From Nesterenkonia sp. PF2B19 (GTDB lineage Bacteria; Actinomycetota; Actinomycetes; Actinomycetales; Micrococcaceae): 55,698 nt of DNA. Of the stretch, positions 42,323 to 51,931 are shown in pieces; within the stretch, counting starts at the first letter, position 1, and the number at the start of each line of letters is the position of its first letter. The translations under genes and the position numbers were made by a program. The notes below the pieces were generated by a model. That model did not search any database, was not told the DNA's origin, and saw only the letters and a list, made by a program, of their open reading frames with translations. Where the stretch lies: NCBI RefSeq assembly GCF_001758425.2, contig NZ_MDSS02000018.1, positions 1 through 55,698 on the forward strand. The letters are read 5' to 3'.

Positions 42323-43498
42323 GTGTCGCAGAGCACCACCTCGGCCACCGCCTCATCAGCACCGCCGGACGCCTCCGGCGTCGTCGCGAAGCTGTCACTG
42401 CTGGACCGATTCCTGCCGGTGTGGATCATCGCCGCCATGGCGGTCGGTCTCGGCCTGGGCGCCGCAGCACCAGGCTTCGGTGAGGCGCTGGAATCGTTCA
42501 AGATCGCCGGGGTGTCCCTGCCCATCGCCCTGGGACTGCTGATCATGATGTACCCGGTGCTCGCGAAGGTCCGCTACGACGAGACCGCCACCGTGATCGG
42601 CGACCGGAAGCTGATCATCACCTCGCTGCTGATCAACTGGCTGCTCGCTCCGGCGTTCATGTTCGCCCTCGCCTGGCTCTTCCTGCCGGACCTGCCGGAG
42701 TACCGGACCGGGCTGATCATCGTGGGGCTGGCCCGCTGCATCGCCATGGTGCTGATCTGGAACGACCTCGCCTGCGGGGACCGTGAGGCCGCCGCCGTGC
42801 TGGTCGCCATCAACTCGGTGTTCCAGGTGATCATGTTCGGAGTGCTCGGCTGGTTCTATCTGCAGCTGCTGCCCAGCTGGCTGGGACTGCCCACCACCAG
42901 CGCCGAGTTCTCGGTGGTGGCGATCACCGTCTCCGTGCTGGTGTTCCTGGGGATCCCTCTGGTGGCCGGATTCCTGACCCGCACCCTCGGCGAGCGCGCC
43001 CGCGGACGCGACTGGTACGAGGAGACGGTCCTGCCGCGCATCGGCCCCTGGGCCCTGTACGGTCTGCTGTTCACCATCGTGGTGCTCTTCGCCCTGCAGG
43101 GCGACCAGGTGCTGAGCAGTCCACTGGACGTCGCCCGGATCGCGCTGCCACTGACCATCTACTTCCTGGTGACCTTCGGCGCCTCCATGCTGATCGGCTG
43201 GCTTCTGCGCCTGGGCTACGAGCGCTCCACCACGCTGTCCTTCACCGCGGCGGGGAACAACTTCGAACTGGCCATCGCGGTGTCCATCGCCACCTTCGGT
43301 GCCACCAGCGGTCAGGCGCTGGCCGGGATCGTCGGCCCGCTCATCGAGGTGCCCATCCTCGTGGCGCTGGTCTATGTGGCCCTGTGGGCGCGCCGCTGGT
43401 TCGCGACGTCGACGCCGGCCGCCGTCGGGGCCTCACCTGAGACGCCGCGCCCCTCCCCTGCTGACACCCCTGCTGAGACTCCTGAGAGGACCCGCTGA
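42323..43498 (+). CDS. acr3: ACR3 family arsenite efflux transporter
   Basis: A 391-residue polytopic membrane protein with about ten helices (e.g. FLPVWIIAAMAVGLGLGAA, VSLPIALGLLIMMYPVLAKV, KLIITSLLINWLLAPAFMFA). The conserved functional Cys is in GLARCIAMVLIWNDLACGDR, and GNNFELAIAVSIATFGATSG is typical for ACR3. It exports arsenite driven by the proton gradient. Start at GTG 42,323, with AGGAG five bases upstream. Its stop overlaps the next arsC start (TGATG). Confidence 0.94.
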   Translation: MSQSTTSATASSAPPDASGVVAKLSLLDRFLPVWIIAAMAVGLGLGAAAPGFGEALESFKIAGVSLPIALGLLIMMYPVLAKVRYDETATVIGDRKLIITSLLINWLLAPAFMFALAWLFLPDLPEYRTGLIIVGLARCIAMVLIWNDLACGDREAAAVLVAINSVFQVIMFGVLGWFYLQLLPSWLGLPTTSAEFSVVAITVSVLVFLGIPLVAGFLTRTLGERARGRDWYEETVLPRIGPWALYGLLFTIVVLFALQGDQVLSSPLDVARIALPLTIYFLVTFGASMLIGWLLRLGYERSTTLSFTAAGNNFELAIAVSIATFGATSGQALAGIVGPLIEVPILVALVYVALWARRWFATSTPAAVGASPETPRPSPADTPAETPERTR

Positions 43499-43914
43499 TG
43501 ACCCGCGAGAACCACAAGCCCACCGTCCTGTTCGTCTGCGTGCACAACGCCGGCCGCTCCCAGATGGCCGCGGGTTTCCTGCGGGAGATCGCCGGCGACG
43601 ACGTCGTCGTGCACTCTGGCGGCACCCAGCCGGCCGACCAGGTGAACCCGGTGGCCGTGGAGGCGATGGCCGAGGTCGGCATCGACATCTCCACCCGCGT
43701 GCCGGACCAGCTCTCCCCGTACACCGTCCAGGAGTCGGACGTGGTGGTCACCATGGGCTGCGGGGACGACTGCCCGTTCTACCCGGGCAAGCGCTACGAG
43801 GACTGGCAGCTGGACGACCCGGCCGGCCAGGGCATCGAGGCCGTGCGGCTGATCCGCGATGACATCCGGGCCCGCGTGGAGGAGCTGGTAGCCTCGCTGC
43901 GCACCCCGGCCTGA
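43498..43914 (+). CDS. arsC: Arsenate reductase (thioredoxin/mycothiol-type, LMW phosphatase fold)
   Basis: A 138-residue reductase with the complete phosphate loop FVCVHNAGRSQMAAGFL (CX5R), HSGGTQPADQVNPVAVEAMA, and DVVVTMGCGDDCPFYPGKRY, which carries further Cys residues for the disulfide cascade. It reduces arsenate to arsenite for export by Acr3. Its ATG overlaps the acr3 TGA, so the two are translationally coupled. Distinct from the Lys-loop ArsC in the divergent operon. Confidence 0.92.
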   Translation: MTRENHKPTVLFVCVHNAGRSQMAAGFLREIAGDDVVVHSGGTQPADQVNPVAVEAMAEVGIDISTRVPDQLSPYTVQESDVVVTMGCGDDCPFYPGKRYEDWQLDDPAGQGIEAVRLIRDDIRARVEELVASLRTPA

Positions 43915-43920
43915 GGCCGC

Positions 43921-43954
43921 GTCGCCCCGCGTCGCCCCACGTCGCCCCGCGTCG
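43921..43954. repeat. Tandem GTCGCCCCGC repeat before mutY
   Basis: Three 10-base units (GTCGCCCCGC, GTCGCCCCAC, GTCGCCCCGC) plus GTCG, just after the arsC stop and 22 bases before the mutY start. Confidence 0.75.
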
Positions 43955-43975
43955 ATCGTCCGTAGAATCGCAGGG

Positions 43976-44939
43976 ATGCCTGAGACCACTCTGCCTGATG
44001 ATGCGGCCCTCGCCGAGGCCCCGATCCCGCCGGCGCCGGAGGACGTGCACACCCGGGTGATCGACTGGTTCGCCGAGGCCGCCCGGGACCTGCCGTGGCG
44101 CCGCCCGGAGTGCACCCCGTGGGGTGTGCTGGTCAGCGAGATCATGCTGCAGCAGACCCCCGTGGTCCGGGTGCTGCCACGCTGGGAGGAATGGCTGCAC
44201 CGCTGGCCCACGCCCGCCGCCTGCGCGGCCGCGCCGAGCGCCGAGATCCTCACGGTCTGGGACCGGCTGGGGTATCCCCGGCGGGCGCTGCGCCTGCAGG
44301 CCGCGGGCGGAGGCGATCGTGGACCGGCACGGCGGCGAGGTCCCGGCGAACCCGGAGGCGCTGCGCGCCCTGCCGGGGATCGGCGAGTACACGGCCGCCG
44401 CGGTGTCCTGCTTCGCCTTCGGGATCCCGGAAGTCGTGGTGGACACCAACATCCGTCGGGCGCATGCCCGCATCTTCACCGGCGTCGCCCTGCCCGGACA
44501 GACCTACACGGCTGCCCAGCGGCGGCTCGCCCGTGACCTGATGCCGGACACCGATGACGACGGCGGGCGCCGCGCCTGCGCCTGGAACGCCGCCACCATG
44601 GAACTGGGGGCACTGATCTGCACCGCCCGTTCCCCGCAGTGCGCGATCTGCCCGGTGGCCGACCTGTGCGCGTGGCGGACGGCTGGTTCCCCGCCGCCGA
44701 CCGAGGAGCAGAAGACCCGCGGCCAAGCCTGGGCGGGCACAGACCGGCAGGTGCGCGGGGCGATCATGGCGGTGCTGCGCCGCGGTGAGCCGGTGCAGGC
44801 TGAAACCCTGTTGGCCGGACTGCCGCTTCCGGAGGCCGAGGACGACCAGCGCCGCCGCTGCCTGGACTCGCTGGTGCGGGACGGCCTGGCGGAGCGGCGC
44901 GGCGACATCGTGGCGCTGCCGGGAGTGCTGGGCGGCTGA
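43976..44939 (+). pseudogene. mutY: A/G-specific adenine glycosylase MutY, one-base frameshift
   Basis: About 320 residues. First frame: RVIDWFAEAARDLPWRRPEC, LVSEIMLQQTPVVRVLPRWE with the catalytic Glu. The frame breaks at ~44,300 after RLQAA; removing one G in the GGG run joins AEAIVDRHGGEVPANPEAL. The second frame has the helix-hairpin-helix LPGIGEYTAAAVSCFAFG, the Asp in VVVDTNIRRAHARIF, and the 4Fe-4S ligands C-x6-C-x2-C-x5-C in ICTARSPQCAICPVADLC. MutY removes adenine from A:8-oxoG pairs. Both halves are fully conserved, so the insertion may be an error. Confidence 0.87.
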
Positions 44940-45111
44940 GTGTCGCCGCGGCGCCGCCGGCTGCAGGACCTCCAGCCTGCCCGGCCGCTCCGGCCTCCGT
45001 TGTGACCCTCCGGCGTGCCGGGTAGGCTGGCCGTTCAGCTCGTCGAGGGAGGGGCGAGCCGTGGCGCCTTCGGCTCCGCGCATCGCACTCGACCTGAGGA
45101 TGGGGACCTGA

Positions 45112-45614
45112 ATGAGGCACGACCGTTGCTGGCAACGTCGAGGAACGGTGGCCGGATTCGGGATCGCCACCGTCCTTGCCCTCAGTGGCTGTGGCATCTT
45201 CGCTCCGGAGGACACGGTCGACGAACAGGACTTCGAGGATTCCGTCAGCGCGGCGGAAGACGGTTCGATCGTCCTCGAGTCGGACATCCTCTTCAGCGCC
45301 AACAGCTGGGAGCTGCCGCGGGGTGCTGACGTGCTGATCGCGGAGCTGGCGGAGGCAGTCCCGGACGACGCCGAGGTCCACATCATCGGCCACACGGATT
45401 CCCGGCCGATTGGCCAGAGCGATGAAGACCTCACCAATGAGGAGCTCTCCGAGAGGCGCGCGCAGTCGGTGGCCGACGCCTGAGTGCGGAACGTGATGAT
45501 CTCGTGCTGACGATCGAGGGACGGGCCGACACGGATCCGGCGGTGGAAGAGGACCCCACCGAACCGAGCACGTACGCCGAGAATCGTCGCGTGGAGATCC
45601 AGTTCGCGGACTGA
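45112..45614 (+). pseudogene. OmpA-like domain lipoprotein, one-base frameshift
   Basis: About 167 residues when repaired. Signal peptide with basic start (MRHDRCWQRR) and lipobox LSGC (Cys27), acidic stretch, then an OmpA/MotB-like domain: ILFSANSWELPRGADVLIAE, VHIIGHTDSRPIG, EELSERRAQSVADA. The frame breaks at 45,479; adding one C restores ALSAERDDLVL and a tail ending YAENRRVEIQFAD. OmpA-like domains bind peptidoglycan. It is unusual in a Gram-positive but known as a lipoprotein form. It lies between mutY and radA. Confidence 0.7.
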
Positions 45615-45676
45615 TCCGTGTCGGCTGTCGGGCATGACTCGCGGCGGCCCGACTCTCGCACTGCGCGCCGCCGGGC

Positions 45677-47116
45677 TCAGTTCTGCGCGGCTCCCGCGCG
45701 CGACGACGCCTGTGCTGCGCCGCCGTCGAACAGCAGCGCCATCGCCTCCGGCAGGGAGCCGATCTCCTTCACCGTCATGCCGGCGGGGATGTCGCTCGTC
45801 GAAGCCCCGCGGGGCACGATCGCATGGGTGAATCCGAGCCGCTGGGCCTCCTGCAGGCGTCGCTGCAGCCCGGGAACCTGCCGCACCTCCCCGGCCAGGC
45901 CCACCTCTCCGAAGGCGAGGAACCGGTTGGGCAGGGGCTTCTCCAGCGCGGCCGAGGCCACGGCGAGCGCGATGGACAGGTCCGCGGCGGGCTCCGTGAT
46001 CTTCACGCCCCCGACGGTGGCCACGTAGGTCTCCGACTTGAACAGGGTGGCCAGCCGGGCGCGCCGCTGCAGCACGGCCAGCAGCATCGAGACCCGGGAG
46101 GAGTCCAGCCCGGAAACAGCCCGCCGGGGTTGGGAGGCCGGGGACTCGGCCACCAGGGCCTGCACCTCGGCGGTCAGCGGGCGCCGACCCTCCAGGGTGA
46201 TGGTGATGCAGGTGCCCGGGACGCGCTCTGTCATGGCAGAGACGAACAGACCGGACGGGTCGGCCAAGGAGGTCAGCCCGCCCTCGTTCAGATCGAAGCA
46301 GCCGACGTCGTCGGTCGGGCCGTAGCGGTTCTTCACCGCACGCAGCAGACGCAGCCGGGAGTGCCGGTCCCCCTCGAACTGGCAGACCACGTCCACCAGG
46401 TGCTCGAGCATGCGGGGCCCGGCGATGTTGCCGTCCTTGGTCACGTGGCCCACCAGGATGGTGGTCATGTTGCGGCGCTTGGCCGCCTCGATCATCGAGG
46501 CGGTGACCTCGCGGATCTGAGTGACCCCGCCGGCCGCACCCTCCACCTCCGCCGAGGACAGGGTCTGCACCGAGTCCATGATGGTCAGCTGCGGGGAGCT
46601 CTGGTCGATCTGCCCCAGCGCCTGCCCCAGGTCCGACTCCGCAGCCAGATACAGCCCTTCAGCCATGGCGTCGATGCGTTCGGCCCGCTTCTTCACCTGC
46701 GCGGCGGACTCCTCGCCGGTCAGGTACAGCACCGGCTGGTCCGGGTGGGCCTGCGCGACGGCGGAGGCCACCTGCAGCAGCAGGGTCGACTTCCCGACGC
46801 CGGGCTCCCCGGCCATCAGGATCACCGCCCCGGGCACCAAACCGCCGCCGAGCACCCGGTCCAGCTCCCCGATGCCGGTGGCGCGGAACTCAGCTACCGA
46901 CGCGTCGACGTCGCCGATGGCCTGAGCGGGGGCGGCCAGGTTGGAGGCGGCGGTGGTCCGCGCGGTGACCTGCTCCTTCTCCTCCACCGTGCCCCAGGAC
47001 TGGCACTCCGGGCAGCGGCCGACCCATTTGACGGTCTGCCAGCCGCACTCGGAGCACTCGAAGGTCGAGGCGTTCTTCGCCTTGGACTTGCTGCGCGTGG
47101 AGGTGCGGGTGGCCAT
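45677..47116 (-). CDS. radA: DNA repair protein RadA
   Basis: A 479-residue protein with the four-Cys zinc finger (CSECGWQTVKWVGRCPECQS), Walker A GEPGVGKSTLLLQVASAVAQ, the RadA motif VKNRYGPTDDVG (usually KNRFG) and a C-terminal LonC-like domain with DLSIALAVASAALEKPLPNR and AFGEVGLAGEVRQVPGLQRR. RadA is a DnaB-type helicase acting on recombination branches. ATG 47,116 (MATRTSTRSKSK) is chosen; the longer frame to 47,146 is not family-like. Often linked to disA in relatives, which is absent here. Confidence 0.95.
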   Translation of the reverse strand: MATRTSTRSKSKAKNASTFECSECGWQTVKWVGRCPECQSWGTVEEKEQVTARTTAASNLAAPAQAIGDVDASVAEFRATGIGELDRVLGGGLVPGAVILMAGEPGVGKSTLLLQVASAVAQAHPDQPVLYLTGEESAAQVKKRAERIDAMAEGLYLAAESDLGQALGQIDQSSPQLTIMDSVQTLSSAEVEGAAGGVTQIREVTASMIEAAKRRNMTTILVGHVTKDGNIAGPRMLEHLVDVVCQFEGDRHSRLRLLRAVKNRYGPTDDVGCFDLNEGGLTSLADPSGLFVSAMTERVPGTCITITLEGRRPLTAEVQALVAESPASQPRRAVSGLDSSRVSMLLAVLQRRARLATLFKSETYVATVGGVKITEPAADLSIALAVASAALEKPLPNRFLAFGEVGLAGEVRQVPGLQRRLQEAQRLGFTHAIVPRGASTSDIPAGMTVKEIGSLPEAMALLFDGGAAQASSRAGAAQN

Positions 47117-47236
47117 GGGGACCACGGTATCGCGACCAGGTGACACGTTCTGAGCGGGTCAGTACGAGGTCAACAGCCAAGGTCCCTGGTGCGGCCGGTT
47201 CAGAGGGGGCCCGTAGGCAACCTGGCCCGCAGCCTC

Positions 47237-47290
47237 TTGACATTCCGACAGAGCAACCTTTTCAATGTAGTTGTCTCTTAATTAAGGGAA
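47237..47290 (+). promoter_or_regulatory. Promoter region of the ArsR-SRPBCC-VOC operon
   Basis: TTGACA (47,237-47,242), an AT-rich stretch with TTCAAT at 47,261-47,266 as possible -10, and the 10-bp palindrome CTTAATTAAG (47,277-47,286) just before the ArsR gene, a plausible autoregulatory operator. Confidence 0.45.
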
Positions 47291-47297
47291 GGGCAAA

Positions 47298-47660
47298 ATG
47301 GCCTCCTCCGATCCTCTGAGTCTCGTATTCGCTGCGCTCGCAGACCCGACCCGACGCGCGATCCTTGCACGGCTGACACAGGGGCCGGCAACGGTCGGCG
47401 AAGTGGCCGAACCGTTCGCCATCAGCGCTCCTGCGATCTCCCAGCACCTGAAGGTGCTGGAGCGCGCAGGGCTCGTCACCCGCACCACGCACGCTCAATG
47501 GCGAACCCTCACGATGCAGACCCAGCCGCTCGACGCAGCATCGGCCTGGGTGGAGGAGCACCGTCGCGAGTGGAGTCTGCGCCTCGACCACCTCGACGCA
47601 CATCTGAAGACCATGGCGACCCGACCGACGTCCGACGACAGGAAGGAAGCACAGTCATGA
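47298..47660 (+). CDS. ArsR family transcriptional regulator
   Basis: A 120-residue winged-helix protein: LVFAALADPTRRAILARLTQ and AISAPAISQHLKVLERAGLV. No Cys metal ligands are visible, so this belongs to the non-metal ArsR group that accompanies SRPBCC proteins. GGGAAGG lies just before ATG 47,298. Its stop overlaps the start of the SRPBCC gene (ATGA). A palindrome CTTAATTAAG lies directly upstream, perhaps its own operator. Confidence 0.92.
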   Translation: MASSDPLSLVFAALADPTRRAILARLTQGPATVGEVAEPFAISAPAISQHLKVLERAGLVTRTTHAQWRTLTMQTQPLDAASAWVEEHRREWSLRLDHLDAHLKTMATRPTSDDRKEAQS

Positions 47661-48127
47661 CCACGACGGACACCGCGGCAGGAGAGATCCCTCAGTTCTC
47701 CATCATCCGCACCTTCGACGCCCCGCAGGAACTCGTCTGGCGTGCGTGGACCGAGGAGGCTGAACTCGCAGGCTGGCTGCACCCCTTCGGGGTGACCACC
47801 GAGAGCGTGTCGTTCGACGTCCGAGTGGGCGGGCGGTACCGGTACACGATGATCAACGAGGAGACCGGCCAGCGTTTTCCGACGGGAGGTGAGTATCTCG
47901 AGGTGAAGCCGATGCACCGACTCGTCTTCACCTGGGGCGACCCTGATGCTCCTGCCGACGCAGCGCCGGTCATCACGCTCACGCTGATCCCACACGGCGA
48001 GCACACCGAGCTGGTCTTTCACCTGCGCGGGTACGACGGCCAGCCCGGCGACGGCTTCGTCTACGACGGTTGGGACGAGGCACTGACCAACATCGGCCGC
48101 CACCTGCTCAGGGAGAGGCTGGGCTGA
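47657..48127 (+). CDS. SRPBCC (AHSA1-like) domain protein
   Basis: A 156-residue protein: FSIIRTFDAPQELVWRAWTE, LAGWLHPFGVTTESVSFDVR, VGGRYRYTMINEETGQRFP and a C-terminal helix FVYDGWDEALTNIGRHLLRE. This is the START-like hydrophobic-pocket fold; ligands are unknown. The gene overlaps the ArsR stop, and the three-gene order ArsR-SRPBCC-VOC is a common unit in bacteria. Confidence 0.9.
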   Translation: MTTTDTAAGEIPQFSIIRTFDAPQELVWRAWTEEAELAGWLHPFGVTTESVSFDVRVGGRYRYTMINEETGQRFPTGGEYLEVKPMHRLVFTWGDPDAPADAAPVITLTLIPHGEHTELVFHLRGYDGQPGDGFVYDGWDEALTNIGRHLLRERLG

Positions 48128-48130
48128 ATC

Positions 48131-48568
48131 ATGTCGATCACCATGGACAACATCGGCATCGTCGTCGAGGACCTGGATCCGGTGATCGCGTTCTTCGGTG
48201 ACCTCGGTCTGGAGCTGGAGGGCCGCGCGATGGTCGAGGGTGAATGGGCTGGGCGCTGCACCGGTCTCGGCGATCAGCGCGTCGAGGTCGCCATGATGCG
48301 AACCCCCGATGGACATGGCCGCTTGGAGCTCTCTCGATTCCTCGTCCCGGATATCGCCCAGGATCATCGAGACGCTCCTGTCAATGCACTGGGCTACCTC
48401 CGCGTCATGTTCGACGTCGAGGACCTGGACGAGACACTCGCTCGTGTCGAGAGGCATGGCACGCAGCTTGTCAGCACCCAGATCGTCCGGTACGAAGACG
48501 CCTACAGGCTCTGCTACATCCGCGGGCCTGAGGGCATCCTCGTCGGACTCGCGCAGAGCCTCAGCTGA
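48131..48568 (+). CDS. VOC family protein
   Basis: A 145-residue VOC-fold protein: MDNIGIVVEDLDPVIAFFGD, LGLELEGRAMVEGEWAGRCT, GYLRVMFDVEDLDETLARVE and YIRGPEGILVGLAQSL. The PEGILVGL ending matches glyoxalase-like members. It lies three bases after the SRPBCC stop and completes the operon; its end overlaps the convergent membrane gene by eight bases. Function unknown. Confidence 0.87.
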   Translation: MSITMDNIGIVVEDLDPVIAFFGDLGLELEGRAMVEGEWAGRCTGLGDQRVEVAMMRTPDGHGRLELSRFLVPDIAQDHRDAPVNALGYLRVMFDVEDLDETLARVERHGTQLVSTQIVRYEDAYRLCYIRGPEGILVGLAQSLS

Positions 48569-50139
48569 GTCGTGCGAGACCACGGCGCAGCATCGGCAGC
48601 TCACGACGACCGGCCGCGGGCACCCTCAGCGGCATGGGCGGTTGAGGGTGCGCCCCGTAGGCAGGGTCGGTGCGCATCTGCTCCAGCAGGCGAGCGAGCT
48701 CACGGATGTCCTGCCGACGTCGTCCGAGGTCATGCTGGCGCGCCCAGACGTACAGTCCCATGCCGAGCGCTCCCAACACAGCGCCGGTGATCAGCAGCCA
48801 GGGCCCGTCCGAGGTGAGGGACACCAGCAGCGTCACGACGGCGGCGAGGCCGGCGGACGCCGCCGTCGTCTTGGCCAGCCGACGCGGATTCCGCCGCCAC
48901 GCGTCCTCGACGCTCGGCGGCAGCACCGCGCTGTCCTGGACCACACGGACGGGGTCCTGGTCGGGGTCATACGGTCCGTGCCCCTGGCTGACGCCTTCGA
49001 TCGTCGGCGCGTGCCGAGCCGGAGCCCCCACGGCGCGCTGCCACCAGTTCGTATAGAGCACCGCCGCGGCGTGACCGGCCGGAGAGCCCGGCGCGAGCTG
49101 CCGACGCGCAGCAGCGCGGCGCCGCCGGAGGTGGAGGTCATGTGCCGCGCTGTGGAGGAGGATCAGCAGCACGGCCACCGGGCCGAGCACGATGAACAGG
49201 ACCGCGAAGACGGTGAACAGCCGCTCCGCGGCTCCCTCCTCGGGGGTGACCAGCAGGCCGACGAATCCGACGACGGCCGCTGCGGCGGCGAGTGTCCCGA
49301 GAACACCGGTGAGACGCCGTATCGTCCTCATCCCGGCGGCAGCGACCTCGACGTCGAGAGCGACGTGATCCATGGTGATCCGGAACCCGGTCCGACGGGT
49401 GCCGGACCGCCGGGGACTGGACAGCCGGGGACTGGGCCGCCGCGTCAGAGGGCTGCGGACTGTGCCGATGCTGCAGCGCCTGCCGGGCCGCAGGGCTGAG
49501 GAACTGCTCCACGGGCCCCGCATGGGCGTCCCAGCCGGGTTCGAGCCTTCCGCCGTCGTGTCCCTGCTGCCGCAGGACGGCGACGTGGCGCAGCATCTCC
49601 GCGCGCCGCCACTCGTCGTCCCAACGTCTTCGCGGATCGGCCCAGGGCCCCTCGGATCCCAGCGCACTCAACGGCAACGACTGCAGGAGACGCTCGTAGG
49701 CGGTCAGCGCAGCCCGATCCATGCCGTCACCCCGACGCCCCACCAGGAGGATCGGCACCTGGGGGCCGGGATCCGTCGCCAAGACGTGAGTGACGGCGGC
49801 ATACCGTGACGCGCCCGCACGTGCCCCCGCCTCGATCCGCAGGGGACGCACGGCGCCGAACGGATGCTCCTGACGGCCGACGCGGATCATGCCCTGTGAG
49901 AAGTCCACCGCGACGGTGGGGCCCGACCACCCCAGGATCAGACGGAGCACCCCGTACACCGCGCCCCACATGAGGACTCCGCCGACGCTCGCCGGCAGCC
50001 GCTCGAAGCCCTGGACCGCCAGGACGATGGTCACCGTCACTCCGCACACGAAACCCGCCGTCCGCGGCACCCAGCGCCGCGCGCGAGGGCTTCGCTGCAG
50101 CAGCACCTCCCCAGACCGGGAGCTCGGCGAGTAGGTCAT
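48561..50139 (-). pseudogene. Membrane protein with PH-like region, probably one frameshifted gene
   Basis: Two overlapping open frames appear to be one ~525-residue protein. The first (from ATG 50,139) has two membrane helices (AGFVCGVTVTIVLAVQGF, VGGVLMWGAVYGVLRLILG) and a PH-like region (VAVDFSQGMIRVGRQEHPFG). After about residue 250 it turns Arg/Ser-rich, typical of a wrong frame. The second frame resumes FRITMDHVALDVEVAAAGMR and gives four more hydrophobic segments down to 48,561. The shift lies near 49,400-49,440, where CCGGGGACTGG is repeated. Alternatively two genes, the second starting at ATG 49,374. Confidence 0.55.
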
Positions 50140-50288
50140 GGCATGAGACCTTACCGAGTCTCTGGGGTGGACGAGCAGGGGGCGTCCCGGAGGCGACCCT
50201 CCCGGCGTCGGCGCTCTCGTCCGGGATGCGCAGCTAGGCTCAGACACCACACCCCTCTCCGTGAAGCCTCACCGCCTGGAGCACGCCG

Positions 50289-51231
50289 ATGTCCGAGCCG
50301 CGCGCCGACACTCCCCCACGCCTCAGCCTCGCCGCCCGCCTCATGCCCGCGGCCATGCGACTCCGGCGGGCGAATCGGCACTACCGCACCCGCGAGCATG
50401 TGCGCCGGCACCTGGAGGAGCTGACCGTGCGGCCGCGTCCCGCCGGCCCTCCGCGCAGGATCCGCGGCGACGTCGTCGTCATGGCGCTGGGAGCGCGGCT
50501 GGCGGATCCACACCCTCGCACCGCAGGGTGAGCCCCGCGGGACCGTGCTGTACCTGCACGGCGGCGGCTGGGTGCACGAGGCCGCGCCGACGCACTGGCG
50601 GTGGGTCCAGCGCCTGGCTGCGGAGGCGCAGGTGCGGGTGGTCATGCCCGCCTACCCGCTGGTCCAGGAGGGCGGCACGGGGGCCACGGTGGTGCCGCGC
50701 GTGGCCGACCTCGCGGCAGAGCTCTCCGCCGACTCCGGTGAGCCCGTCATCCTGATGGGCGACTCCGCAGGCGGCTCCATCGCCCTCTCCGTGAGCCTGA
50801 CGCTCGCCCAGCAGGAGCGGCCGGCGGCGCTGACCGCGCTGATCTCCCCGGCCCTGGACCTGCGGTTCAGCAACCCGGAGATCGACGCCCGCCAACCGGA
50901 GGACCCGTGGCTGGTCAAGAAGGGTCAGCTCGAACTCTCGGAGCGGTGGATCGGCGAGCATGGGGAGGACCCCCTCCTCAACCCCTTCCTCGGTGACCTG
51001 ACAGGCATCGGTCCGCTGCTGGTCTTCAGCGGCACCCGAGACATCCTCCACCCTGACACCCGGTTGTTCATGCAACGCGCCACAGACGACGGCGCCGACG
51101 TCGAGTACCACGAGGAGCCCGGCCACCTGCACGTCTACCCGCTGCTGCCGACCCCGGAGGGGAGGCGGGCACGGCGCAGGATGGTCGACGCCGTGCGGCA
51201 GGCGACGTCGAGCACCGCCCCGACACTCTGA
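50289..51231 (+). pseudogene. Alpha/beta hydrolase (steryl acetyl hydrolase-like), one-base frameshift
   Basis: About 313 residues when repaired. The N-terminal frame is MSEPRADTPPRLSLAARLMP; near 50,480 one base too many breaks it, and RWERGWRIHTLAPQGEPRGT continues in the next frame. Then TVLYLHGGGWVHEAAPTHWR (HGGGW oxyanion motif), ILMGDSAGGSIALSVSLTL with nucleophile Ser in GDSAG, SGTRDILHPDTRLFMQRA with the Asp and HLHVYPLLPTPEG with the His. This is the hormone-sensitive-lipase-like group. Substrate unknown. Confidence 0.78.
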
Positions 51232-51305
51232 GCGCCGCTCCCAGGCGGACCCCGTACCATACGGTCGGGCGATCGCGGCCCGGCACCGGGGCCGCCGTCG
51301 TCGTC

Positions 51306-51803
51306 ATGACCCGTTCATCCCAGACCCTCAGGAGAGGCGTGTTCCGCTCCCCCAAGATCTTCTTCCGCGTCCTGGCGATCGCCGAGGCGATCTCCTGGAC
51401 CCTGCTCATCGGCGGCATGATCCTGCGCGCCACCCATGGCCTCGACGTCGCCGTGACCATCGGCGGCGGCATCCACGGCTTCGTGTTCCTCGCCTATGCC
51501 GCCACCGCGGTGATCGTGGCGAAGAACCAGCGCTGGAGCGCCGGCCCGGCCGCCACCGCCATCATCAGCGCGATCATCCCCTACGCCACCGTCCCGGTGG
51601 ACATCTGGCTCAAGCGCAGCGGCCGACTGGACGGACCGTGGCGCCTCCACGCCGGCGAGGACCCGCGCGACCACAGCTGGCATGACCGGCTGCTGCGGGT
51701 GCTGCTGAACCGGCCGGCGCTGGTCGGCGGAGCGCTGGCGGTCGGCGTCGTCGTCGTGTTCGTCGGACTGCTGGTGGCAGGGCCGCCCGTACCGAAGGGC
51801 TGA
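51306..51803 (+). CDS. DUF3817 membrane protein
   Basis: A 165-residue protein: FRVLAIAEAISWTLLIGGMI, VTIGGGIHGFVFLAYAATAV, AAIISAIIPYATVP-like residues and a C-terminal helix (LVGGALAVGVVVVFVGLLVA). The RVLAIAEAISWTLLIGGM and GGGIHGFVFLAY blocks are the DUF3817 signature, a short actinobacterial and firmicute membrane family of unknown role. ATG 51,306 is the start. Confidence 0.85.
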   Translation: MTRSSQTLRRGVFRSPKIFFRVLAIAEAISWTLLIGGMILRATHGLDVAVTIGGGIHGFVFLAYAATAVIVAKNQRWSAGPAATAIISAIIPYATVPVDIWLKRSGRLDGPWRLHAGEDPRDHSWHDRLLRVLLNRPALVGGALAVGVVVVFVGLLVAGPPVPKG

Positions 51804-51854
51804 CGCCCGGCCGCGAGCGGCCCGCTCACAGCTGAGGTCTGCACCGTCCACGCA

Positions 51855-51902
51855 CGACAGCGGGGGCCGAGTTCCTGGGATGGAACTCGGCCCCCGCTGT
51901 CG
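51855..51902. terminator. Strong hairpin between DUF3817 gene and clpC
   Basis: CGACAGCGGGGGCCGAGTTCC (51,855-51,875) pairs perfectly with the arm at 51,882-51,902 around the loop TGGGAT, a 21-bp stem between converging genes. Probably a bidirectional terminator. Confidence 0.8.
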
Positions 51903-51931
51903 TTCAGCGCAACGAGATCAGACCTGCCAGG

